NCBI GenBank assembly: GCA_022510665.1
Contig: JAFLSZ010000009.1
Location: 1-37,634 of the forward strand
DNA: 37,634 nt
Direction of reading: 5' to 3'
Source of the DNA: Lachnospiraceae bacterium
GTDB taxonomy: Bacteria > Bacillota > Clostridia > Lachnospirales > Lachnospiraceae
Shown here: piece after piece, positions 25,552 to 32,661 of the stretch
Layout of the letters: every line of letters starts with the position of its first letter
Numbering within the stretch: position 1 is the first letter of the stretch
Notes under the pieces: model-generated
Database searches by the model: none
What the model saw: the letters and a program-made list of their open reading frames with translations, nothing else
Told to the model about the DNA's origin: nothing
Translations under genes and position numbers: made by a program

Positions 25552-25841
25552 AGTCTTCTCCTTTCCTGTGCATATTCCCTTTGCACATTCGGTCTGTCGT
25601 AACGACAAACCAAAGCCGGCGCGCACCTTTCCTTCCAAAAGCTGATTTCCTGTTCCTCCTTTGGCTTATATCGAATGCGTATCGGCTTTATCCTTTGGTA
25701 AAAATCACCAAAGGTTTTCTTTTCCCGTATTTGTACATAATCACCAAAAACGGCGGTTCCGGGAAAAGATTTTTTGTATCGTACAGTGCCATTATAGTCG
25801 TTTTTGACATTTTTATGACCGGCACTCCACAACCTAAGTTA
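25552..25841 (-). promoter_or_regulatory. Structured leader of about 285 nt before the xylan operon
   Basis: On the minus strand this untranslated leader contains a perfect hairpin CCTTTGGT/ACCAAAGG (25692-25714), a 9-10 bp hairpin GGTCTGTCGT/ACGACAAACC (25591-25611) and a GTGCA/TGCAC pair (25568-25586) near the ribosome site. The minus-strand decamer TTTGGTGATT appears twice, at about 25740-25749 and 25702-25711 by eye. It matches no riboswitch class I recognise. Small frames across it have no ribosome site. Confidence 0.5.
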
Positions 25842-25870
25842 ATTATATTATACTATTTGTATAATTTCAA
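25842..25870 (-). promoter_or_regulatory. Promoter of the 12-gene xylan operon
   Basis: TTGAAA (25865-25870), a 17-nt spacer and a perfect TATAAT (25842-25847) on the minus strand sit in AT-rich DNA. It is the only strong promoter found upstream of the run that ends at 7854. Confidence 0.75.
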
Positions 25871-26174
25871 GTATAATTCGAAGATTTGAGGAAGTTTTTT
25901 TATGCACATTATCCTCTGCCGCAAAAACCGTCTCAAACATAATTTCTCTTTTTTTTGTTACTTTTTACTTTTTCCGCTGCAGAAACCGCGTTTTTTAACG
26001 TTTTACCCTCATCGGCGCTCATGGAAGGAATCCTTCCCGGCAGGCGGCAGCACCTTTTCTCGCAAAGACATCTTGACCTTTTATAATAAAAATGATATGA
26101 TAGTGTTAGGAATTGTCTTCTGGCAATTCGGATTACACTTTACTTTATTGTATTTTTAAGGAGGACTAAAAAAA
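25871..26174. other. Divergent intergenic region upstream of the CBM22 lipoprotein gene
   Basis: This stretch separates the operon promoter from the plus-strand lipoprotein gene. It holds the plus-strand promoter at 26073-26101, a GGAAGG/CCTTCC palindrome at about 26022-26036 and a GAATTG/CAATTC leader hairpin near 26110-26131. An 85-codon frame (25902-26159) has no ribosome site and looks random. Confidence 0.5.
26073..26101 (+). promoter_or_regulatory. Promoter of the CBM22-like lipoprotein gene
   Basis: TTGACC (26073-26078), a 17-nt spacer and TATGAT (26096-26101) form a good promoter. Transcription would begin near 26108, with AAGGAGG 10 nt before the ATG at 26175. Confidence 0.8.
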
Positions 26175-27362
26175 ATGAGAAAGAAATGGAAAAGTTGCCT
26201 TGCACTTTCTGTTGCCGCTTCCATGTTAATTGCATTCGCGGCCTGCGGAAAGAAGGAAACAGACGCTGACCCGACCACAACGCCGGAAGCAACCGCGACC
26301 GTAGCTCCGACCGAGGCAGGCGAGCCGACTCCGGAACCGACGCCGGAAGCGACCCCGACCACAGCTCCGACCCCAACCGTAGCTCCGACCGAGGCTCCGT
26401 CGAATGTTACTGCTGACGGAAAGATTATTATTCACGACATCACTTTTGAGTCAAAAAGAGACTCCCTCTACTTTGGTCAGAGAGGCAATGCCGCTACATT
26501 CTGGGGAACCATTGGCTGCAACAGCGACGGCTCTCTTCAGGTTAACGGCCGTTCCGCGGCTTGGCACGGTGTTTCTATCGGATTTACCGATGCCACCTAT
26601 ACGGCTCATGACGTTATCGGCAAAGAAGTTTATGTTTCCTTTGACGCATATCAGGAAACAGGCGCACCGATCGGATTCTCCTGTACGTTACAGGTAAATA
26701 AGCCGGACGGTTCCACAACCTGGCCGGAGCGTGTTTCCACCGATGCCCTTCCGAGCGGCGAATGGGTACATATGGAAGGTATGATTCCGATATACGCAAA
26801 CGCTTCCGCTCCGTCCCTCAACTTTGAGACGATGGGAGAAGGCACCGAGAACGTTGAATTTTTCATTGACAACGTGCTTGTTACCTATGACCCGAACAGT
26901 TCCGTTGCTCCGAATCCGGACTTCGAGCCGGCAGCAAAGGTTGCATTCGAGAATGTATCTCTTGATTTCTCGGACAACAATGCTTACTTCGGTGCAAGAG
27001 GCGATTCCGTTCCGACCGTTGTAGACGGTGCTTTATATGTATCCGGCCGTACTTCCAGCTGGAACGGCGCACAGGTTGACTACTCCGCTTACGACCTTGC
27101 AGGCAAGACCATCACGGTTTCCTACAAGGCAAAACATGACGAAGCGGGCGATATCGAAATCAACGTTACCATGCAGGAGAGTGACGGTACAGACACTACC
27201 TACAACCGCGTTGCAAGCTCCGGTTCTGTTGCTCCGGGCGAGTGGGTAACCGTTACCGGTTCTTATACCATAATGGATACCACGGTTGCTCCGACTCTCT
27301 ACTTTGAGGCAACGGATACCGCGTCCTTCTACGTTGATGACGTAACGATTACCGTAGAATAA
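26175..27362 (+). CDS. Lipoprotein with two CBM22-like xylan-binding domains
   Basis: This 395-residue lipoprotein has Cys24 in FAAC and a Pro/Thr/Glu/Ala-rich tether (about 28-80). Two related beta-sandwich domains (about 85-240 and 250-395) follow. Both carry the CBM22/CBM4_9 signature: an early 'Y-FG-RG' (LYFGQRG, AYFGARG), then 'v-GR-W-G' (VNGRSAAWHG, VSGRTSSWNG), then 'sGewV-megmi/tgsy' and a C-terminal 'FYVDDVTI' strand. No catalytic domain is present. CBM22 modules usually bind xylan, so this is likely a surface xylan-binding protein working with the divergent operon. The tether DNA has an in-frame 20-nt repeat (26298-26317 and 26376-26395). Confidence 0.85.
   Translation: MRKKWKSCLALSVAASMLIAFAACGKKETDADPTTTPEATATVAPTEAGEPTPEPTPEATPTTAPTPTVAPTEAPSNVTADGKIIIHDITFESKRDSLYFGQRGNAATFWGTIGCNSDGSLQVNGRSAAWHGVSIGFTDATYTAHDVIGKEVYVSFDAYQETGAPIGFSCTLQVNKPDGSTTWPERVSTDALPSGEWVHMEGMIPIYANASAPSLNFETMGEGTENVEFFIDNVLVTYDPNSSVAPNPDFEPAAKVAFENVSLDFSDNNAYFGARGDSVPTVVDGALYVSGRTSSWNGAQVDYSAYDLAGKTITVSYKAKHDEAGDIEINVTMQESDGTDTTYNRVASSGSVAPGEWVTVTGSYTIMDTTVAPTLYFEATDTASFYVDDVTITVE
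26298..26395 (+). repeat. In-gene tether repeat
   Basis: ACCGTAGCTCCGACCGAGGC occurs at 26298-26317 and 26376-26395, 78 bases (26 codons) apart. CGCCGGAAGC recurs at 26281 and 26341. Such repeats in a Pro/Thr tether can vary in number and change the distance of the binding domains from the membrane. Confidence 0.7.
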
Positions 27363-27394
27363 TCGGTAAAACAAATCGTTTTATTACGAATATT

Positions 27395-27429
27395 AAAAAG
27401 TCCCGCAGGAGTTTCCTGCGGGACTTTTT
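27395..27429. terminator. Bidirectional terminator
   Basis: AAAAAGTCCCGCAGGA (27395-27410) and TCCTGCGGGACTTTTT (27414-27429) form a perfect 16-bp stem with a GTT loop and T runs on both strands. It ends the CBM22 lipoprotein gene and the adhE-kinase transcript. Confidence 0.92.
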
Positions 27430-27433
27430 GACG

Positions 27434-27474
27434 TATGCGCACGGCGCATACACCGAAATTGCTTTGTATTTCCT
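27434..27474. repeat. Small hairpin plus shared AATTGCTTTG motif
   Basis: TATGCGC-ACG-GCGCATA (27434-27450) is followed by AATTGCTTTGTATTTCCT (27457-27474). That 18-mer differs by one base from 7820-7837, at the edge of the degenerate palindromic element. It suggests a third relic of the same repeat family beside a terminator. Confidence 0.4.
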
Positions 27475-27484
27475 TTTTTACTTC

Positions 27485-28237
27485 TTATTCATAATCTACT
27501 ACGTTTGCCCATGACAGAAGGAGCTGGCGCTCCTCCGCTTTTCCTTTGACGGACTGGGACGCCGCTACAATCGGCAGCCAGCGCTCGATATACTGTCTTG
27601 CGGTATCGCTCATTTTGCAGAACAGCTCCATATACTGCTTTGCGCCGTCGTTATCTCCTGCGAGACAGAACAAAAGATAGGTTCTTGCCACATCGGCGGA
27701 AGCGTTTCCCTGGGTTGCGTGCGCCCAGTCAATAATATATGCCTTGCCGTCTTCGTCGGAGACAATGATATTGGACGGATTAAAATCTCCGTGGCACACC
27801 TTTGTATGCTTAGGCATACCCTCTAAGCGGGTGTGCAGCTCATAGCGGGTGGTTGCGTCAAGCTCCGCCTCAGAAATCTTGCGGTTCATCTTATCCTTTA
27901 ACTTCGTAAGCCCCGGCGCGCGCATCTCATGCACCTGCATCTGCAGCTCTACCAGATACTTCAGATACTCTCCCTTTTTCTCCGGATTTTCCTGCATTAA
28001 CTGCGCAAGGGTTTTTCCCTTAATGTATTCGGAAACAATCGCCCACTTACCGTCAATCTTCGTTACTTCTAAAATTTTAGGAATCGGCAGTCCGGTTTCT
28101 TCCACACGCGCCTGATTTAACGCCTCGTTTAATACGTCCGCCTTGGAATAATCCTCATCAAACACTTTAATGACGCGGTTTTCATCCCGATAAACGGTTT
28201 TCGATGTTCTTACTGCAATCACGTTATCCAGCTTCAT
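27485..28237 (-). CDS. APH-fold small-molecule kinase
   Basis: This 250-residue cytoplasmic protein has the aminoglycoside/choline kinase fold: Lys24 in RVIKVF, hinge VSEYIKGKTL, catalytic HGDFNPSN (Asp151, Asn156) and IIDWAHA (Asp170). The family phosphorylates hydroxyls of diverse small molecules, and substrates cannot be read from sequence. It follows adhE by 15 nt, and its ribosome site overlaps the adhE stop codon, so both are co-transcribed and perhaps share Rex control. A resistance role is unlikely from this context; a metabolite, sugar or choline-like substrate is equally possible. Confidence 0.85.
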   Translation of the reverse strand: MKLDNVIAVRTSKTVYRDENRVIKVFDEDYSKADVLNEALNQARVEETGLPIPKILEVTKIDGKWAIVSEYIKGKTLAQLMQENPEKKGEYLKYLVELQMQVHEMRAPGLTKLKDKMNRKISEAELDATTRYELHTRLEGMPKHTKVCHGDFNPSNIIVSDEDGKAYIIDWAHATQGNASADVARTYLLFCLAGDNDGAKQYMELFCKMSDTARQYIERWLPIVAASQSVKGKAEERQLLLSWANVVDYE

Positions 28238-28252
28238 AGTTTTTGCCCTCCT

Positions 28253-30871
28253 TTACACCGTCTCGTGCTTACCGTAATAAGCATTCAGGTACATCTGCTT
28301 AATTTCGCTCATCAACGGATATCTCGGATTTGCACCCGTACACTGATCGTCGAATGCCTGCTCGGTCATCTCGTCCAGTCTCGCGAGGAAATCCGCTTCA
28401 TCCGGCACATACTCCCGAATTGTCTTCTTAATACCTATCTTCTCTTTCAGTTCGTCAATGGCTGCAATAAGTTTCTCTAACTTCTCGCTGTCACTCTTTC
28501 CTTTAATTCCGAGGAAATCCGCAATTTCCGCATAGCGTTCCAGCGTATGCGGATGGTCATACTGGGAAAACGTTCCCATCTTCACCGGCGCCTCACTCGC
28601 GTTAAAGCGAATTACTTCGTCAATCATCAGCGCGTTTGCCACGCCGTGCGGCAGATGATGGAACGCACCGAGCTTGTGCGCCATAGAGTGGCATACGCCG
28701 AGGAACGCGTTGGCAAACGCCATACCCGCCATTGTCGCGGCATTTGCCATCTTCTCTCTTGCCTTCGGATCGTTTGCACCGTTTTCATAGGCTCTCGGCA
28801 GATATTCAAAAATAACCTTTAACGCACCGAGCGCCAGACCGTCCGTATAATCCGTAGCCATAATGGAAGCATATGCCTCCAGCGCATGCGTCACCGCGTC
28901 GATACCGGAAGCAGCCGTTAAACTCTTAGGCGCGCTCATATGCAGGTCCGCATCGATAATCGCCATATTCGGGAGCAGCTCATAATCCGCGAGCGGATAC
29001 TTTACTCCCGTGGTTTCGTCCGTAATAACCGCAAACGGCGTTACCTCAGAACCCGTACCTGCGGAAGTCGGAATTGCTATAAAATATGCCTTTTCTCCCA
29101 TCTTAGGGAAAGTATAAATTCTCTTGCGGATATCAATAAAGCGCATCGCCATATCCATAAAATCTACTTCCGGATGCTCATAAAGAACCCACATAATCTT
29201 CGCCGCGTCCATAGCGGAACCGCCGCCGAGCGCGATAATCACATCCGGTTCAAATGCCGTCATCTGTGCCGCGCCTGCTTTCGCGCACGCAAGGGTCGGG
29301 TCCGGCTCAACCTGATAAAACTCCGCGTGGGTAATTCCCATCTCGTCTAACTTTGCGGTAATCGGCTTCGTATATCCGTTCTGATACAGGAACGTATCGG
29401 TTACGATAAATGCTTTTTTCTTATTCATTACCGTTCCGAGTTCGTCTAACGCAACCGGAAGGCAGCCCTTCTTCATATAAATCTTCTGCGGGGTACGGAA
29501 CCACAACATGTTTTCCCTTCTTTCTGCAACCGTTTTGATATTCAGCAAATGTCTTACGCCTACATTTTCCGAAACGGAATTACCGCCCCATGAACCGCAT
29601 CCAAGGGTAAGGGAAGGCGCAAGATTAAAGTTGTAAAGTCCGCCGATACCGCCGTGGGAAGACGGCGTGTTGACTAAGATACGACAGGTTTTCATACGCT
29701 CGCCGAACGCCGCAATCTTCTCCTGCCCCGTCACAGTGTTTAAATAAATCGAAGAAGTATGACCGTATCCTCCGTCTTCTACAAGGCGCTCCGCCTTCGC
29801 GAAGGCCTCATCCAGATTTTTCGCATGGTACATCGCAAGCACCGGAGACAGTTTCTCATGTGCAAATTCCTCCGAAAGCTCCACGCTCTCTACTTCGCCG
29901 ATTAAAATTTTGGTTCCTTCCGGTACGGCTACGCCCGCAAGCTCCGCAATCTTAGTCGCTTTCTGACCTACAATCTTCGCGTTTAACGCACCGTTGATAA
30001 TCATTGTCTTTCTTACTTTATCAAGCTCCCCGCCCTTTAAGAAATAGCAGCCGCGTTTCGCGAACTCGTCCTTTACCGCCTTATACACCTTATCCAATAC
30101 GATAACCGACTGTTCGGAAGCACAAATCATACCGTTATCAAACGTCTTGGAATGAATAATCGAATTGACCGCAAGCAGAATATCCGCCGTATCGTCAATA
30201 ATTGCCGGCGTATTTCCCGCACCTACGCCAAGTGCCGGTTTTCCGCTGGAATACGCTGCCTTTACCATACCCGGACCACCCGTCGCAAGAATGATATCAC
30301 ACTCTTTCATTACAAGGTTTGTCATTTCAAGGGAAGGCACGTCAATCCACGCGATAATATCCTCCGGTGCTCCCGCTGCTACCGCCGCTTCCAGCACAAT
30401 CTTCGATGCTTCAATCGTAGAATTCTTCGCACGCGGATGCGGGCTGATAATAATACCGTTTCTTGTTTTCAGACAAATTAAAGTCTTAAAAATCGCCGTG
30501 GAGGTCGGGTTCGTTGTCGGAATTACCGCCGCAACCACGCCGATAGGCTCCGCGATTTTTTTGATACCGAACGCACTGTCTTCGTCAATGATGCCGCAGG
30601 TCTTCGTCGCTTTGTATTCGTTGTAAATATACTCCGCCGCGTAGTGATTCTTGATTACCTTGTCCTCTACCACGCCCATGCCGGTTTCCTCTACCGCCAT
30701 CTTCGCGAGCGGGATTCTGGCTTTATCCGCAGCCGTTGCCGCGGCAAGGAAAATTTTGTCCACCTGCTCCTGCGTGTATTCGGCAAACTTTTTCTGAGCC
30801 GCTCTTACTCTTGCAATCGCGGCTTCCAATGCCTTTACGCTGTCTACCACTTCATAACTCTTACTTTTCAT
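28253..30871 (-). CDS. adhE: Bifunctional acetaldehyde-CoA/alcohol dehydrogenase
   Basis: This 872-residue fermentation enzyme reduces acetyl-CoA through acetaldehyde to ethanol with two NADH. The N-terminal aldehyde dehydrogenase half (about 1-440) has catalytic Cys250 in MICASEQS and GVGAGNTP. The C-terminal iron alcohol dehydrogenase half (about 450-870) has GGGSAMDAAK, SAGTGSEVTPFAV, DAVTHALEAYAS and CHSMAHKLGAFHHLPHG, with the metal His residues. AdhE forms spirosomes. The start at 30871 has TAGGAGA about 8 nt upstream; the frame is open to 30916. A Rex box overlaps its promoter, so it should be induced by a high NADH/NAD ratio. Confidence 0.96.
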   Translation of the reverse strand: MKSKSYEVVDSVKALEAAIARVRAAQKKFAEYTQEQVDKIFLAAATAADKARIPLAKMAVEETGMGVVEDKVIKNHYAAEYIYNEYKATKTCGIIDEDSAFGIKKIAEPIGVVAAVIPTTNPTSTAIFKTLICLKTRNGIIISPHPRAKNSTIEASKIVLEAAVAAGAPEDIIAWIDVPSLEMTNLVMKECDIILATGGPGMVKAAYSSGKPALGVGAGNTPAIIDDTADILLAVNSIIHSKTFDNGMICASEQSVIVLDKVYKAVKDEFAKRGCYFLKGGELDKVRKTMIINGALNAKIVGQKATKIAELAGVAVPEGTKILIGEVESVELSEEFAHEKLSPVLAMYHAKNLDEAFAKAERLVEDGGYGHTSSIYLNTVTGQEKIAAFGERMKTCRILVNTPSSHGGIGGLYNFNLAPSLTLGCGSWGGNSVSENVGVRHLLNIKTVAERRENMLWFRTPQKIYMKKGCLPVALDELGTVMNKKKAFIVTDTFLYQNGYTKPITAKLDEMGITHAEFYQVEPDPTLACAKAGAAQMTAFEPDVIIALGGGSAMDAAKIMWVLYEHPEVDFMDMAMRFIDIRKRIYTFPKMGEKAYFIAIPTSAGTGSEVTPFAVITDETTGVKYPLADYELLPNMAIIDADLHMSAPKSLTAASGIDAVTHALEAYASIMATDYTDGLALGALKVIFEYLPRAYENGANDPKAREKMANAATMAGMAFANAFLGVCHSMAHKLGAFHHLPHGVANALMIDEVIRFNASEAPVKMGTFSQYDHPHTLERYAEIADFLGIKGKSDSEKLEKLIAAIDELKEKIGIKKTIREYVPDEADFLARLDEMTEQAFDDQCTGANPRYPLMSEIKQMYLNAYYGKHETV

Positions 30872-30930
30872 AATGCGATCTCCTATCTTTGACATATTCC
30901 GTTTCTTTCCATGCACTTACGATACATTTC

Positions 30931-30946
30931 TGTTAAAAATTTAACA
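30931..30946. promoter_or_regulatory. Rex operator of adhE
   Basis: TGTTAAAAATTTAACA is a perfect 16-bp inverted repeat (TGTTAA-N4-TTAACA), the core of the clostridial Rex consensus TTGTTAA-N4-TTAACAA. It overlaps the -10 box of adhE. Bound Rex, favoured at low NADH, should block RNA polymerase. Confidence 0.85.
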
Positions 30947-30966
30947 CAAGCGCACGCAATTGTCAA
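30938..30966 (-). promoter_or_regulatory. Promoter of adhE
   Basis: A perfect TTGACA (30961-30966), a 17-nt spacer and TAAATT (30938-30943) on the minus strand. The weak -10 box is embedded in the Rex operator. The leader would be about 60 nt. Confidence 0.8.
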
Positions 30967-31023
30967 TAGAAAAACCTTCGTCTTTTCTTCCAAACTATTT
31001 TCTCCCACCCTATTATAATATGT

Positions 31024-32568
31024 CTATTCTGCCTTATAACTTATTCCGTCAAACCATGCGGTGTTACCGCTCTCTTCCCCGTTCGCAGTCGCGTACATGC
31101 CAATCGTACAGCCGACAAAACCGCCCGCCGACTCCGTACTTAAAAACTTGGTGGACAGATCGGACACAAGTACCTGTTCTCCGTTTCCGGCATCATACGA
31201 AAACGCTGCCGTCTGCCCCTTCTGGCATATCGTAAACGTAATCTTATCCGCCGTTACTTCCTGCTCCGCGAGCGTAACGATTCCGGTATCCGCCGCTTTC
31301 TTTACGACACGCACTTTCTTCTTTCCGTCGAACTGTCCGTAAAGAATCGCCGCCGACGCGCTTTCGCTCTGTAACAGAGCAAGTCCCGCCGCCTCATTCT
31401 CTTTCTCCGGTACAACCTTTACCGTCGTCTTCGCGGTAAAATGATAGGATGTCTGCCGGATGCCGAGATATGCCGCCGGTTCGCACTCCGCCAGCGTGTA
31501 CGGCAGAAGTTTCAGGCGGTAGCCCTCACCGTCTTTTACCGCGGTTCCTTCTTCCGGATTCCGCAGCATTACCATGGAGAACGGAATGCCGTTCTTGTCA
31601 ATTCCGCTTGTAACCGGACTTCCGTCGGTGCTTTCCGCTCCTTTTTCCTCCAACGGCACGCTCACAACATCTTCCAGCATACCGATGCCTGCGTTAAATA
31701 CCGGCCAGCCGTCTTCCCACGTTACCTTTGCAAGAAATGTCTCACGCCCGAGATTCGTATGCCACTCGCACGGTCTGGATGCCAGCATTACCGCATACCA
31801 GTTTCCGTCCCGGTCGGAAACCAAATCCGCATGGCCCACATAACGAATCGGATAGTCCTTTCCGAGATGACGGTGCGTGAATATCGGATTCATCAGGTTT
31901 CCTTCATACGGTCCGTAGATTTCTTTACTTCTCGCAACACATACCGCGTGTGCCGGACCGGTGCCGCCTTCCGCGTGCATAATATAATACCATCCGTCCT
32001 TCTTATAAAGGTGCGGACCTTCCGGCCATTCGGCCTTTCTCATCGCGCCGTTCCAGACGAGCTTATACTCGCCTAACAGACACCAGTTCTCCAAATCCAC
32101 TTCCTGTATGTATATGTACCAGTCGCCGTTATGCCCTACGCCTTCCGGGTTCGGTCTTGTGCCGATGTAGTAGCACTTTCCGTCATCATCAAAAAACAGA
32201 CTCGGGTCAATGCCGTCTGCACCCGCGATATAATGCGGCTCCGACCACGGCCCTGCAGGGTCTTTTGCGGTTACAATAAAATTTCCGCCGTAGCTTACAT
32301 TCGTGGTAATCATGTAGTACGTTCCCTCATGGTAACGGATTGTCGGCGCAAAAATTCCCTGAGACAGTCTGCTTTTTCCGCACGGTACCTGGGAAGCCCT
32401 GTCAAGTATGTTGCCGATTTGATGCCAGTGCTTTAAATCCGTGCTTTCAAAAATCGGAACCCCCGGAAAATAACAAAAACTCGAATTTACCAGATAAAAC
32501 TTATCCCCCACTGCGCAAACGGACGGATCCGGGTAAAAGCCCGGCAAAATAGGATTTTTAATTTCCAT
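31024..32568 (-). CDS. GH43 beta-xylosidase/arabinofuranosidase, cytoplasmic
   Basis: This 514-residue enzyme has no signal peptide. The five-bladed GH43 domain (about 1-310) has the base Asp14 in GFYPDPS, the pKa-tuning Asp121 in DGIDPSLFF and the acid Glu183 in WPEGPHLYK. A C-terminal beta-sandwich (about 320-514) shows the lamin-G-like pattern 'rqTSyhFtAkTtV...EAAGLALLQ' typical of the xylosidase subgroup, where it helps form the active site. It would cut xylose or arabinofuranose from imported oligosaccharides, beside the GH3 enzyme. It has its own promoter, and no clear terminator separates it from adhE. Confidence 0.9.
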   Translation of the reverse strand: MEIKNPILPGFYPDPSVCAVGDKFYLVNSSFCYFPGVPIFESTDLKHWHQIGNILDRASQVPCGKSRLSQGIFAPTIRYHEGTYYMITTNVSYGGNFIVTAKDPAGPWSEPHYIAGADGIDPSLFFDDDGKCYYIGTRPNPEGVGHNGDWYIYIQEVDLENWCLLGEYKLVWNGAMRKAEWPEGPHLYKKDGWYYIMHAEGGTGPAHAVCVARSKEIYGPYEGNLMNPIFTHRHLGKDYPIRYVGHADLVSDRDGNWYAVMLASRPCEWHTNLGRETFLAKVTWEDGWPVFNAGIGMLEDVVSVPLEEKGAESTDGSPVTSGIDKNGIPFSMVMLRNPEEGTAVKDGEGYRLKLLPYTLAECEPAAYLGIRQTSYHFTAKTTVKVVPEKENEAAGLALLQSESASAAILYGQFDGKKKVRVVKKAADTGIVTLAEQEVTADKITFTICQKGQTAAFSYDAGNGEQVLVSDLSTKFLSTESAGGFVGCTIGMYATANGEESGNTAWFDGISYKAE

Positions 32569-32623
32569 TATTTTTTCTCCTTTTCTTAATTTAATCTACT
32601 TTTTTGTTCCTTTAAGTTTATTA

Positions 32624-32652
32624 AGTGTAGCACATTCACGAAAAATGCGCAA
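32624..32652 (-). promoter_or_regulatory. Promoter of the GH43 gene
   Basis: TTGCGC (32647-32652), a 17-nt spacer and TACACT (32624-32629) on the minus strand, immediately after the CE15 gene. AAGGAG precedes the ATG. Read-through from the upstream operon is also possible because no terminator is seen. Confidence 0.6.
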
Positions 32653-32661
32653 TGAGTTTGA

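Noticed and set aside
25509-25832. Minus-strand frame overlapping the operon leader
   Set aside because: It overlaps the true start of the solute-binding gene, has no ribosome site and covers the leader hairpins.
25902-26159. 85-codon plus-strand frame in the divergent region
   Set aside because: No ribosome site, and it spans the promoter of the following lipoprotein gene.
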